The notes beneath the pieces were generated by a model, which was given only the letters and a program-made list of their open reading frames with translations, was not told where the DNA came from and did not search any database. Position numbers and translations under genes: made by a program. Positions 1 through 8,367 of a DNA stretch of 26,034 nucleotides are shown piece by piece; position 1 is the first letter of the stretch; each line of letters starts with the position of its first letter. The stretch covers positions 1 to 26,034 of the forward strand of contig JBDLTZ010000019.1 of NCBI GenBank assembly GCA_039805565.1, written 5' to 3'. Source of the stretch: CALJIC01 sp039805565 (GTDB lineage: Bacteria; Chloroflexota; Chloroflexia; Chloroflexales; Roseiflexaceae).

Positions 1-982
<982 letters not shown>

Positions 983-1012
983 AGCATGGTGGCGCTGCCG
1001 CGCTAGTGGGAT

Positions 1013-1080
1013 GTGGGGAGGCGAAGCTCCCCACGGAAGACTCTGCGGAGGCGCACAGCCCCCACACCCCCGTCGACCTA
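1013..1080. repeat. GC-rich extragenic palindrome between binding-protein and ATPase genes
   Basis: Perfect 8-bp arms GTGGGGAG (1013-1020) and CTCCCCAC (1027-1034) enclose a six-base loop. They are followed by a C-rich tract that on the minus strand reads GGGGGTGTGGGGGC, close to GGGGGTATGGGGGC found on the minus strand near 8370-8390. I read it as a member of a dispersed extragenic repeat family. In the mRNA it could fold between the second and third genes and affect relative expression; that role is inference. Confidence 0.5.
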
Positions 1081-1081
1081 C

Positions 1082-2095
1082 CTACTGAATAAGCCCCTGG
1101 CTCGTCAGGAACTCACGGGCGACGTCGGCGACCTCCTTCTTATCAGGGCCGTCGACCTGCCAGTTCAGGCCGGACATCACGTCGTTGGTGAGCGCCGGGG
1201 CGAGCTTGTTGAGCGCCTCGGCGATCCCCGGGCTAGCGGCGAGCGTGTCCTGTCGCACCACCGGGGCGATCTGGTAGATCGGGTAGTAGCCCTTATCGTC
1301 CTCGAGCAGCGCCAGGCCAAGGCCGTTGATCTGACCGTCGGTGCCGAACGCCACCACCACGTCGATCTCACCGCTCTGGAGCGCCTCGTAGCGCAGGGTG
1401 CCGGTGTCCAGCTGGACGAAGTTGTCGCCGGTGAAGGCCGGGTCGAAGCCATAGGCTGCGACGAGGCCCTGGGTATCCTGGCGCTCGGGGAACTCGGGCG
1501 GCCCGCCGAGCCTGAGCTCAGCCGACTGGGCGGCGAGGTCGGAGTAGGTCTTGATGCCGAGCTCGTCGGCCCTAGCCTGGGTCATGGCGAGCGCGTTGGT
1601 GTTATTGAAGGGCGACGGCGTGAGCCAGGTGAGCTGGAACTGCTCCTCGTACCCCGTCCGCACCGCCTCGACGATACCGTCGGCGTCGGCGATCGGGTCC
1701 TGCCCGAGCACCTCGAGCAGACCGGTGGACGTGTACTCAGGGTACAGATCGATGTCGCCGTTGACGAGCGCGGCCTGCGCCACGGGCGTGGCGCCGAGGT
1801 TGAAGCTGCGCTCGACGGTGAAGCCGGCGTCCTCGAGCACCAGGGCGTACATCTCGGCCACCAGGATGGCCTCGGTGAAGTTCTTCGAGCCGATCGCGAT
1901 CGGCTCGCCAGAGGCAACCGGGGCCTCAACCGCCGGAGCCTCGGTGGCGACCGCAGCCGCCGGGGCTTCTGTGGCAGCCGGGGCGTCGCCGGCCGGGGCA
2001 GTGGTAGGCGACGTCGCACCCCCTCCGCCACAGGCGGCGAGCAGCAGGCTCAGCAGCAGCAGGACGAAAACGCCGATATGTGTGGGCTTCCGCAC
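1082..2095 (-). CDS. Osmoprotectant ABC transporter substrate-binding lipoprotein
   Basis: Extracytoplasmic solute-binding protein of the OpuAC/OpuCC/YehZ class, delivering a quaternary-amine-type solute to the adjacent permease. I choose the GTG at 2095 (337 aa) because AGAAGGAGG lies six bases upstream. A longer GTG frame from 2125 has no ribosome site. The N-terminus is a lipoprotein signal: MRKPTHIGV, a leucine-rich core, and lipobox LAAC with Cys22. A low-complexity Ala/Pro/Thr/Glu linker follows to about residue 62. The binding domain opens with IAIGSKNFTEAILVAEMYA and continues with NGDIDLYPEYTSTG, hallmarks of this class. It starts 32 bases after the permease stop, so the two are co-transcribed. 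Class is firm; ligand is inferred. Confidence 0.92.
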   Translation of the reverse strand: MRKPTHIGVFVLLLLSLLLAACGGGGATSPTTAPAGDAPAATEAPAAAVATEAPAVEAPVASGEPIAIGSKNFTEAILVAEMYALVLEDAGFTVERSFNLGATPVAQAALVNGDIDLYPEYTSTGLLEVLGQDPIADADGIVEAVRTGYEEQFQLTWLTPSPFNNTNALAMTQARADELGIKTYSDLAAQSAELRLGGPPEFPERQDTQGLVAAYGFDPAFTGDNFVQLDTGTLRYEALQSGEIDVVVAFGTDGQINGLGLALLEDDKGYYPIYQIAPVVRQDTLAASPGIAEALNKLAPALTNDVMSGLNWQVDGPDKKEVADVAREFLTSQGLIQ

Positions 2096-2126
2096 GTGGT
2101 CCTCCTTCTTCTCTACTTCCAGCACT

Positions 2127-2762
2127 TCACCGCGACAGCGCGCGCTGCGCCCCGCCGAGCAAGCCCTCGGCTACGAGCGCCAGCAGTGCCACGGGCACCG
2201 CGCCGACGAGCATGATCTCCGGCCGGAACAGCGCGAAGCCGCGCGTGATAAAGATCCCGAGCCCGCCGCCGCCGATGAACGCCGCCAGAGTAGCGCTGGC
2301 GATGACCTCGACGGCCGCAGTGCGCACGCCGGCCACAATCGCCGGCAGGGCCAGCGGCAGCTCGACCCGTGTGAGCACCTGCGCCGGGGACATGCCCATG
2401 CCGCGCGCGGCCTCGACCACCGCGCGGTCCACGCCACGCACCCCGGCATAGGTGTTAACCAGCACCGGCGGCAGCGCCAGGAGCGTGAGCGCCACCAGCG
2501 CCGGGCCGAACCCGGTGCCGAGGTACGGCAGCGCCAGAAACAGCACCGCCAGGCTCGGGATGATCCGCAGCGCGCCCACCGCATTGATCAGCGGCTGCGC
2601 CAGCCCTGCGCGGCGCGAGGCCCAGACCCCCAGCGGCACGCACGAGAGCACGCTGAGTGCCAGCGCCGCTAGACTCAGCGACACGTGCCGCCCGAGCTCG
2701 GTCCAGAAGCGGCCCTGGTTAGACGCCCAGTAGGCGTAGGCCTCGGCGAGCAGCTCGGCCAT
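2127..2762 (-). CDS. Osmoprotectant ABC transporter permease
   Basis: Inner-membrane permease of the betaine/carnitine/choline (OpuCB/OpuCD, ProW) family, 211 aa, the usual length for OpuCB. From MAELLAEAYAYW it has a periplasm-facing amphipathic start, then about five hydrophobic segments (around residues 27-45, 57-80, 85-103, 135-160 and 175-205). The EAA loop that contacts the ATPase reads EAARGMGMSPAQ (residues 117-128). ATG 2762 is preferred over longer upstream frames because AGGTGAG sits nine bases upstream and the extension has no family resemblance. It is the first gene of the transporter operon in this window; a second permease, usual in this class, may lie beyond the left edge. Confidence 0.9.
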   Translation of the reverse strand: MAELLAEAYAYWASNQGRFWTELGRHVSLSLAALALSVLSCVPLGVWASRRAGLAQPLINAVGALRIIPSLAVLFLALPYLGTGFGPALVALTLLALPPVLVNTYAGVRGVDRAVVEAARGMGMSPAQVLTRVELPLALPAIVAGVRTAAVEVIASATLAAFIGGGGLGIFITRGFALFRPEIMLVGAVPVALLALVAEGLLGGAQRALSR

Positions 2763-2953
2763 AGGTGATCTCACCTGAAGCAGCACACAGCCCAATCTGT
2801 CGGCGGGCCGCACGCAGCACCGCCCGCCGGGTGTTTCGGCAGGGCTGAAAACGGCAGAAAGGCACGGGGTTGCTGTGCTCCTGCGGCGTCGCAGGAAGGC
2901 AGCCGTGGAGGTATCGTGGGACGAAAGTGGGGGACGGACGCGCGAGCAGGAGT

Positions 2954-2962
2954 ATTCTATCA
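2954..2962 (-). promoter_or_regulatory. Extended -10 promoter candidate for transporter operon
   Basis: The minus strand reads TGA-TAGAAT, an extended -10. It would give a leader of about 185 nt before the permease start. No good -35 is seen. Confidence 0.35.
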
Positions 2963-3075
2963 CACCCGCCAAAGCATCTCTACGCGCTCCGCGCTGAAAC
3001 GGTTGTCGCGGCGCGATCGCGAACCACGATTATTCTGCTACTGCCCGCGGGGCTACTTTCGATAGGTCAATGCAG

Positions 3076-3081
3076 TATAAT
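3076..3081 (+). promoter_or_regulatory. -10 box for purF
   Basis: Perfect TATAAT 70 bases upstream of the purF start. It implies a leader of about 62 nt containing a 9-bp (one mismatch) inverted repeat. The -35 is weak. Confidence 0.5.
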
Positions 3082-3150
3082 GTTGGCCACACGACCAGCG
3101 GTGCGAGGCAGCGCGTGGCCTGCCGGGGGCAGCCGCGAGGGAGGAGCCCC

Positions 3151-4560
3151 ATGTTCGAGGACAGTTTCGACGACAAACCGCAGCACGAGTGCGGTGTGTT
3201 TGGGATTTACGCGCCGGATGACGACGTGGCGCGCCTGGCATTCTTCGGCCTGTACGCACTGCAGCACCGCGGTCAGGAGAGCGCGGGCATCGCCGTCTCC
3301 AACGGCCGGCGCATCACCATGCACAAGGAGATGGGCCTCGTCTCACAGGTGTTCAACGAGGAGAAGCTCCAGCCGCTCACCGGCCACCTGGCGATCGGCC
3401 ACAACCGCTACTCGACCACCGGCTCGTCGCGCATCCAGAACGCGCAGCCGTTCCTGGTGGAGAGCGCGCTTGGCCCGCTGGCGGTGGGGCACAACGGCAA
3501 CCTCACCAACGCGGCTGAGCTGCGCCAGGAGCTACTCAACCGCGGCGTTGGGCTGAGCTCGAGCAGCGACAGCGAGGTGATCATCCAGATGCTGGCGGGC
3601 GGCGAGGGCCGCACCTGGGAGGAGAAGCTGCGGGTCTTCATGATCCGCGCCCAGGGCGCCTACTGCCTCACCGTGCTCACCAAGGACGCGCTCTACGCCG
3701 TGCGCGACCCGTGGGGGCTGCACCCGCTCTGCCTCGGCAAGCTCGGCGACGGCGGCTGGGTGGTGGCCTCGGAGAGCTGCGCGCTGGCGACGATCGGCGC
3801 AGAGGTGGTGCGCGAGCTCGAGCCGGGCGAGATCGTGGCGATCAACGACGACGGCCCTCACACGGTGGCGCGCATGCCGGCCCCAAAGCGGGCGATGTGC
3901 CTGTTCGAGTACATCTACTTCGCCCGGCCGGACAGCGTGCTGGACAAGCAGACCCTGCACGCCTCACGCGTGGCGGCGGGGCGCGAGCTGGCGAAGGAGG
4001 CCCCCGCTGAGGCCGACGTGGTCATCCCAGTGCCGGACAGCGCCGTGCCCGCAGCGATCGGATACGCGCAGCAGTCGGGCATCCCGTACAGCGAGGGGCT
4101 GATCAAGAACCGCTACATCGGCCGCACCTTCATCCAGCCCGATGACCGGCTGCGACAGCTCGGCGTGCAGCTGAAGTTCAACCCGCTGAGTGACAACCTC
4201 CAGGGCAAGCGGGTGGTGCTGGTGGACGACAGCATCGTGCGTGGCAACACCTCCGGCCCGATCGTCAAGCTGCTGCGCGACGCCGGCGCGAAGGAGGTGC
4301 ACATGCGCGTCTCCTCGCCGCCCATCCGCCACCCCTGCTTCTTCGGCGTGGACATGGCCACCTACCCGCAGCTGATCGCCCACCGCATGACCATCCCCGA
4401 GATCCGCGACCACCTGCACGTGGACAGCCTCGCCTACCTGAGCCTCGAGGGGCTGATGCGCGCGACCGGCAGCTGGGACGGGGGCTTCTGCCAGGGGTGC
4501 TTCACCGGCAGCTACCCGGTGAGCGTGGAGCTGATCGAGAAAGAGGCGTTCGAGGTGTAG
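3151..4560 (+). CDS. purF: Amidophosphoribosyltransferase (glutamine PRPP amidotransferase)
   Basis: First committed enzyme of de novo purine synthesis: PRPP plus glutamine gives 5-phosphoribosylamine. I start at ATG 3151 (469 aa) behind GGGAGGAG. The nucleophile Cys14 lies in ECGVFGIY, so 13 residues must be removed as a propeptide, as in Bacillus-type enzymes. The N-terminal Ntn glutaminase shows HNGNLTN. The C-terminal PRPP-binding loop VVLVDDSIVRGNTS falls at about residues 354-367. Four cysteines match the ligands of the Bacillus-type [4Fe-4S] cluster: Cys250 (AMCLFEY), Cys396 (HPCFFG), and Cys447/Cys450 (FCQGC). It stands alone here, not beside other pur genes. Identification is essentially certain. 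Confidence 0.98.
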   Translation: MFEDSFDDKPQHECGVFGIYAPDDDVARLAFFGLYALQHRGQESAGIAVSNGRRITMHKEMGLVSQVFNEEKLQPLTGHLAIGHNRYSTTGSSRIQNAQPFLVESALGPLAVGHNGNLTNAAELRQELLNRGVGLSSSSDSEVIIQMLAGGEGRTWEEKLRVFMIRAQGAYCLTVLTKDALYAVRDPWGLHPLCLGKLGDGGWVVASESCALATIGAEVVRELEPGEIVAINDDGPHTVARMPAPKRAMCLFEYIYFARPDSVLDKQTLHASRVAAGRELAKEAPAEADVVIPVPDSAVPAAIGYAQQSGIPYSEGLIKNRYIGRTFIQPDDRLRQLGVQLKFNPLSDNLQGKRVVLVDDSIVRGNTSGPIVKLLRDAGAKEVHMRVSSPPIRHPCFFGVDMATYPQLIAHRMTIPEIRDHLHVDSLAYLSLEGLMRATGSWDGGFCQGCFTGSYPVSVELIEKEAFEV

Positions 4561-4603
4561 CGTGCAATGTGCGAAGTGCAAAAGGTGCTCGCTTCATTGC
4601 ACG
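4561..4603. repeat. Inverted repeat directly after purF stop
   Basis: Perfect 9-bp arms CGTGCAATG (4561-4569) and CATTGCACG (4595-4603) start at the base after the purF stop codon. A 25-base loop contains further GTGC/GCAA words. No T-run follows, so a factor-independent terminator is doubtful; it may be mRNA 3'-end protection or a mini-repeat. Confidence 0.5.
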
Positions 4604-4655
4604 TTGTATCTTCACCTGAGACGAGGAATGCTGCACCCCACACGCTGCACGTATC

Positions 4656-5516
4656 ATGACCGACTTTGCGACACGCCTGCTTGACGTCTACGCTCTGCTC
4701 GAGGCCCACTTCGGCCACGAGCCGCACTGGTGGCCGATCATCACCGACGACCCACCCTTCGAGGTGCTGGTGGGCGCGGTGCTGGTGCAGCAGACGCGCT
4801 GGCAGACGGTGGAGGCTGCGGTCTACCGACTGCGCGACGCGGGGCTGATGCGGCCGGAAACACTCGCCGCCGCCGACACCGCCGAGCTTGCCGCACTGAT
4901 CCGCCCGTGCGCCTTCCACACGCAGAAAGCGCCCGGGCTCCAGATGATCTGCCGCCACCTGCTAGACAGGCACGGCGGCAGCGTCGCGGCCCTGCTCGCC
5001 GGGGAGCGCGCCGTCGTCCGCGCCGAGCTCCTTGCCCTGCCCCGCATCGGCAGGGAGACCGCCGACACCGTCATGCTCTACGGCGGCGGCCACCCGGTGT
5101 TCATCGTGGACGCCTACGCCCGGCGCCTCTTCGCACGCCTCGACATCGCGCCGGGGTTCGACTTCGCCCGTGCCCCGTACGACCAGGTGCAGGCGGTGGT
5201 GGAAAAGGCGCTCGCAAACGCTGAACGAGGAACCCTGAAGGCTGAACGGCACGAGCATCGAGCGGAGGTGCACCGCCTCGAACCGGGCCAGGCTCCTTCA
5301 GCCTTCTACTGGCGCTTCCACGCCCTGATCATTGAGGCCTGCATCCACCACTGCCTCGCCACGCGCCAGCGCCAGGACGCCCCAGGGCTGCGGCCGAGCT
5401 TCGTGGATCCGCGCAAGTGCGCGGCGCACTGCGTCGGATGCGGCGGCTGCCCGCTGCGCGCGACATGCGCAACGTACCGGAACGCGCAAGGCTTAACGAT
5501 GAACGCTAGACGCTAA
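4656..5516 (+). CDS. Endonuclease III-like HhH-GPD DNA glycosylase with [4Fe-4S] cluster and an in-frame insertion
   Basis: Base-excision repair glycosylase, 286 aa, of the endonuclease III superfamily and closest in style to the MagIII/HP0602-like branch. The helix-hairpin-helix reads LPRIGRETAD (128-137). The position of the endonuclease III lyase lysine (GRKTA) is Glu134, so a monofunctional glycosylase is likelier than a lyase. The catalytic aspartate is Asp152 in VFIVDAYARR. The C-terminal cysteines Cys255, 262, 265 and 271 fit exactly the C-X6-C-X2-C-X5-C cluster spacing. Residues about 188-216 (AERGTLKAERHE onward) interrupt the expected junction between VVEKAL and FYWRFHALI; they are encoded by a small inverted-repeat element. 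The start was chosen as the ATG in frame with the conserved N-terminus; ribosome site is weak. The target base cannot be read from sequence. Confidence 0.85.
   Translation: MTDFATRLLDVYALLEAHFGHEPHWWPIITDDPPFEVLVGAVLVQQTRWQTVEAAVYRLRDAGLMRPETLAAADTAELAALIRPCAFHTQKAPGLQMICRHLLDRHGGSVAALLAGERAVVRAELLALPRIGRETADTVMLYGGGHPVFIVDAYARRLFARLDIAPGFDFARAPYDQVQAVVEKALANAERGTLKAERHEHRAEVHRLEPGQAPSAFYWRFHALIIEACIHHCLATRQRQDAPGLRPSFVDPRKCAAHCVGCGGCPLRATCATYRNAQGLTMNARR
5216..5306. repeat. Inverted-repeat mini-element inside the glycosylase gene
   Basis: Perfect 10-bp arms GAAGGCTGAA (5237-5246) and TTCAGCCTTC (5297-5306) lie about 50 bp apart. The left arm is preceded by the related words AACGCTGAACGAGGAACCC. 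The segment corresponds to the extra residues absent from relatives and keeps the frame. The word style resembles the 5502-5647 repeat pair just downstream. Confidence 0.55.
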
Positions 5517-5647
5517 AACCGGAGGGCATCAGGACGCTGTACACAACCATCAGACGTGACCAATGTTGTGCACTCTGCTGTTAAGATGCTGGGCGAAAGG
5601 CCCACACCGTGTCGATCGGTCCCTTGATACGTTTTGCGTTTAGCGTT
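5502..5647. repeat. Inverted repeat pair between convergent glycosylase and phosphatase genes
   Basis: The left arm AACGCTAGACGCTAAAAC (5502-5519) covers the glycosylase stop codon. The right arm at 5631-5647 reads, on the other strand, AACGCTAAACGCAAAAC, so the arms match apart from one substitution and one missing base. The ~110 bp between holds a small TGGGC/GCCCA hairpin near 5590 and no gene. It may act as a two-way transcription end or be a mini-transposable remnant. Confidence 0.5.
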
Positions 5648-5657
5648 TGTCGTTCCG

Positions 5658-6188
5658 TCACACCCACTGCGCCCCGAGATCCGGCCGGAACGCCAGCTCC
5701 CAGCGCCAGACACCATCCGCGCGCACCCCGCGCCAGATACCGGCCGTGGGCGAGCAGTTCCCGTGGTCGTAGCGGTGGTGCGTGAGGTCGATGCGGTCGC
5801 CGCTGGTGTGCTGGAGCAGGCCCTGCACGCACGCGCCGTGCGTCACCAGCGCCACGCGCCGCAGCGGCGTGTCGTCCAGCTGCTCGAAGAGCTCGGCCAC
5901 CCGTGCCCGCACCTGCGCCAGCGTCTCGCCCGGCGCGCCCTCGCCGAGCTTCTCGACCAGCGTCACCTCCATCCCCAGCGCCTCCGCCACCGCCTCGGCC
6001 GTGCTGCGCGTGCGGGTGAACGGCGAGGAGAAGACGTGCTCGATGCCGCGCTCGCGCAGCCAGTGCGCCGCCTGGACGGCCTCCTGCTGCCCGGCGGGAG
6101 TCAGCGGCGGGCCCGGCACGACGTTGTACGGCACCCCGGTGGAGCGGTCTGGCGCTGCGTGGCGGACGAGGTACAGCTCCTCAAGCAT
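5658..6188 (-). CDS. Histidine phosphatase family protein
   Basis: Phosphomonoesterase or mutase of the histidine phosphatase (phosphoglycerate mutase-like) superfamily, 176 aa. The phosphate-accepting motif is LVRHAAPD with His10 (RHA in place of RHG). The second histidine is in LVTHGACVQ, and SSPFTRTRSTAEA is the usual arginine-bearing strand-helix. ATG 6188 was chosen because the conserved first strand (EELYLVRH) begins at residue 3; AAGAGAGG lies upstream at a loose 12-nt spacing, and longer frames add unrelated residues. It converges with the glycosylase gene. The substrate (sugar phosphate, alpha-ribazole phosphate or other) is not determinable. Confidence 0.88.
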   Translation of the reverse strand: MLEELYLVRHAAPDRSTGVPYNVVPGPPLTPAGQQEAVQAAHWLRERGIEHVFSSPFTRTRSTAEAVAEALGMEVTLVEKLGEGAPGETLAQVRARVAELFEQLDDTPLRRVALVTHGACVQGLLQHTSGDRIDLTHHRYDHGNCSPTAGIWRGVRADGVWRWELAFRPDLGAQWV

Positions 6189-6243
6189 GTGTGTAAAGCC
6201 TCTCTTCCCGGTGGGCCGGGCACATGTGCGCTCTTTCACAGGG

Positions 6244-6252
6244 ATTGTAGCA
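6244..6252 (-). promoter_or_regulatory. Extended -10 for histidine phosphatase
   Basis: The minus strand reads TGC-TACAAT, about 55 bases upstream of the ATG at 6188. Confidence 0.45.
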
Positions 6253-6342
6253 GGAGACCTGGGCACCCGCCACCGGAAGAACGCGTAGGAACCGCGAGCC
6301 AACGCGCTACCTCGCCTGCGCACCTAGCCGCGCAAAACGTAG

Positions 6343-6348
6343 TACAAT
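6343..6348 (+). promoter_or_regulatory. -10 candidate for the SDR gene
   Basis: TACAAT in the context GTAG-TACAAT; it implies a ~205-nt leader that includes both GC-rich repeat copies. Confidence 0.35.
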
Positions 6349-6391
6349 CCGGCGTGTCAGGCCCACATTGGGGCATAGAACTCCAGCTCCC

Positions 6392-6488
6392 CCGCGCCTC
6401 GACGCACAGCGGGGCTCCGGGGGCGCAGTCCCAAAGGCGATCGATCCGCCGCGCCTCGGCGCAATGCGGGGACTCCGGGGGCGCAGTC
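6392..6488 (+). repeat. Two direct copies of a ~40-bp GC-rich repeat
   Basis: Copy A spans 6392-6430 and copy B 6449-6488. They begin CCGCGCCTCG and end CTCCGGGGGCGCAGTC, differing by a few substitutions and one inserted base. The core GGGGGCGCAG matches the complementary strand of the units at 8368-8462. Confidence 0.6.
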
Positions 6489-6560
6489 GCCGAGAGAGTG
6501 ATCTTCCCGACCCATATCTACCACCAAGATCCCTTAAAAAGGAAAAGAAGGAGACAACTT

Positions 6561-7325
6561 ATGTCACGTCTCGCAGGGAGGGTGGCGCTGATCACCGGCG
6601 CGGGGCGCGGGATCGGCCGCGGCATCGCCCTAGGCTACGCCCGCGAGGGGGCCGACCTGGTGCTGGTGAGCCGCACCGAGCAGGAGCTGGCGCAGGTGGC
6701 GGCAGAGGCCCGCGCCGCCGGCGTCGAGGCGATCGTCGCCACCGCCGACGTACGCGACGAGACGGCGGTCCACGCCGCAGTCCACACCGCCGTTGAGCAG
6801 TTCGGCCGCATCGACGTGCTGGTGAACGCCGCCGGCATCCCGATGGTCTCGCCCACCACGGAGCTGCCACTCGAGAGCTGGCGGCGCGCGATCGACATCA
6901 ACCTCACCGGCACGTTCCTCTTTTCCCAGACCGCCGGCAAGGTGATGATCGCCCAGGAGCGCGGCTCGATCATCAACATCGGCTCGATCCACTCCTTCCA
7001 GGGCATCCCGATGCGCGCCGCCTACGCCGCGAGCAAGGGCGGCGTGCTCCAGTTCACCCGCTCGCTGGCCGTCGAGTGGGCGCCACTCGGCGTGCGCGTC
7101 AACATGATCGCCCCCGGCTGGATCCGCACACCGCTCCAGGACGAGCTGGTGGCCGCCGGCAAGCTCGACCGCACGCCGATCATCGCGCGCACGCCCGCCC
7201 GGCGCATCGGCGAGGTGAGCGACCTCGTCGGGCCGGCGGTGTTCCTGGCGTCCGACGAGTCGGCCTTCGTGATCGGGGAGATGCTGGTGGTGGACGGCGG
7301 CTGGGGGGTGTACGGCTTCCTGTAG
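6561..7325 (+). CDS. SDR family NAD(P)-dependent oxidoreductase
   Basis: Classical short-chain dehydrogenase/reductase, 254 aa, FabG-like in length and layout. The Rossmann glycine motif is TGAGRGIG (12-19), the NAAG strand is VNAAGIP, and the catalytic set is Ser142 (in NIGSIHS) with Tyr155-x-x-x-Lys159 (YAASK). The ending VVDGGWGVYG is typical of FabG/gluconate-5-dehydrogenase relatives. ATG 6561 follows AAGAAGGAG at good spacing. It is a single gene, convergent with the following minus-strand gene (stops 2 bases apart). The substrate alcohol or ketone is unknown. Confidence 0.93.
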   Translation: MSRLAGRVALITGAGRGIGRGIALGYAREGADLVLVSRTEQELAQVAAEARAAGVEAIVATADVRDETAVHAAVHTAVEQFGRIDVLVNAAGIPMVSPTTELPLESWRRAIDINLTGTFLFSQTAGKVMIAQERGSIINIGSIHSFQGIPMRAAYAASKGGVLQFTRSLAVEWAPLGVRVNMIAPGWIRTPLQDELVAAGKLDRTPIIARTPARRIGEVSDLVGPAVFLASDESAFVIGEMLVVDGGWGVYGFL

Positions 7326-7327
7326 AG

Positions 7328-8308
7328 CTACGCCAGCGCCGCCAGACCAGCGTCCACGGCGGCGGGGAGCGCCGCCAGCGCCAGCGAGTCGCCGCGGTGC
7401 AGGGTGTCGGCGGCGACGAGCATGAGCCGCAGGCGCGCTAGCCGATCCGCCTGCTCCTCGGTGAGCGCGCCGGTTGCGAGGTAGCCCTCCATGAGCCCGC
7501 GGCGGAACGGCTCGGGGTGGCCCGGTAGCAGGCCGTGCGCCAGGTCGAACAGCGGGTCGCCCGCTACGACCTCCCCCGGCCGCACCAGCGCCTCGAGCTG
7601 GATGCTGTTGTCCGCCCCGGTGACGAGCGCTCGCTCCGGCCCCACCGCGCCGTGCAGCACGCACGGCTCCTCGCACGCGATCGCGGTGTGCTCGATGGTG
7701 GCGGCCCACAGCGCCGCGGCGCGCTCCTCGCCCAGCGCCTGCTGCGCCCGCGCCCGCGCCTCGCGCCGCCCTAGCCACCCGCCCAGCGCCTCGCGCCAGC
7801 CACGCACCGGCCAGCGGCCCGTGGTCTGGGGGCGGCCGAACCCGGGCGCCCCAATCTGGTGGGCCCGCCGCAGCGCGCGGCCCACCTGACGTGCCGCCAG
7901 GCGCAGCAGCGCCCCATCGGCCACTGCCGACAGCGGCGCGCCGGCCACGTGGCTCAGCACCACCCACGAGAACGGCACCTGGCCGCACGTCAGGTCGTGC
8001 GCGATCAGCCGCGGCGCCGGCAGATGCTTCAGCGCCAGGGAGCGCAGGAAGAAGACCTCACCCGCGAGATCCCCCTCGACGGCGATCGCCACCAGCACAT
8101 GGCGCCCCGCCGTGCTCACCCGCGCCTCGACCCGCTCGTCATCCGCGAGCACCAGCGCGGCGCCCGTGGGGCGCATGTTCAGCGGCCCCACGATCTGCCC
8201 TACGTACTCGCCCAGCCGGCTCAGCACGCGGCCCCGCGCTCCGCCGCCCGCCTCGTCCAGTAGCAGGTTCAGGTGCGGGAACGTCGCTTGTTGTATCATT
8301 GATCTCAT
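7328..8308 (-). CDS. Aminoglycoside phosphotransferase-fold protein with missing catalytic residues (probable pseudokinase)
   Basis: 326 aa with the layout of the APH/choline kinase family: N-terminal glycine-poor lobe, hinge (PFSWVVLSHVAGAPLS), catalytic loop and a GDPLFDLAHGL C-lobe motif. The catalytic loop reads VLHGAVGPERAL where the family has HGDxxxxN, so the Asp base is Ala and the Asn is Arg. The following metal Asp (IDW/IDF) is replaced in IQLEAL. The N-lobe lysine position (VLVAIAVEG) also lacks Lys. ATG 8308 sits only nine bases after a TATAAT; a second ATG at 8299 is possible. The ORF is intact with normal codon use, so it is not a pseudogene. A binding or scaffold role is likelier than kinase activity. 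Confidence 0.75.
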   Translation of the reverse strand: MRSMIQQATFPHLNLLLDEAGGGARGRVLSRLGEYVGQIVGPLNMRPTGAALVLADDERVEARVSTAGRHVLVAIAVEGDLAGEVFFLRSLALKHLPAPRLIAHDLTCGQVPFSWVVLSHVAGAPLSAVADGALLRLAARQVGRALRRAHQIGAPGFGRPQTTGRWPVRGWREALGGWLGRREARARAQQALGEERAAALWAATIEHTAIACEEPCVLHGAVGPERALVTGADNSIQLEALVRPGEVVAGDPLFDLAHGLLPGHPEPFRRGLMEGYLATGALTEEQADRLARLRLMLVAADTLHRGDSLALAALPAAVDAGLAALA

Positions 8309-8317
8309 CGAGGGCCG

Positions 8318-8323
8318 ATTATA
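8318..8323 (-). promoter_or_regulatory. -10 box of the pseudokinase gene, near-leaderless
   Basis: Perfect TATAAT on the minus strand, with TTTCAT 17 bases upstream as a weak -35. The predicted start of transcription falls within a few bases of the ATG at 8308, so the mRNA may be leaderless. Confidence 0.5.
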
Positions 8324-8367
8324 TAGCAATCCTGCCGGATATGAAACGTTGGGATAGATTTTCCCAT

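Larger units (their letters stand above)
2763..3150. other. Divergent intergenic region between transporter operon and purF
   Basis: No gene is supported in these 388 bases. It carries an extended -10 candidate for the transporter operon (minus, near 2954), a TATAAT for purF (plus, 3076), a purF leader inverted repeat (GGCCACACG 3085-3093 with CGCGTGGCC 3112-3120, one mismatch), and a CTGCC/GGCAG hairpin just before the purF ribosome site. Confidence 0.5.
6189..6560. other. Divergent intergenic region with promoters and a duplicated GC-rich repeat
   Basis: No gene is supported. The left part has the phosphatase promoter (minus, 6244), the centre has a TACAAT facing right (6343), and 6392-6488 holds two copies of a ~40-bp GC-rich unit. 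The last 60 bases are A/T-richer and end in the AAGGAG ribosome site of the SDR gene. Confidence 0.5.

Noticed and set aside
1013..2215. 400-codon plus-strand open frame opposite the binding protein
   Set aside because: Antisense to a gene with lipobox and family motifs; composition is that of a GC-rich shadow.
5634..6560. N-terminal extension of the SDR frame back to 5634
   Set aside because: It crosses the antisense phosphatase gene and GC-rich repeats. The SDR fold and the AAGGAG site fix the start at 6561.
6630..7988. Long minus-strand open frame across the SDR gene and part of the pseudokinase gene
   Set aside because: It is antisense to a clear SDR gene, has Ala/Gly/Arg-rich low-complexity composition and matches no family. 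High GC makes such frames common.
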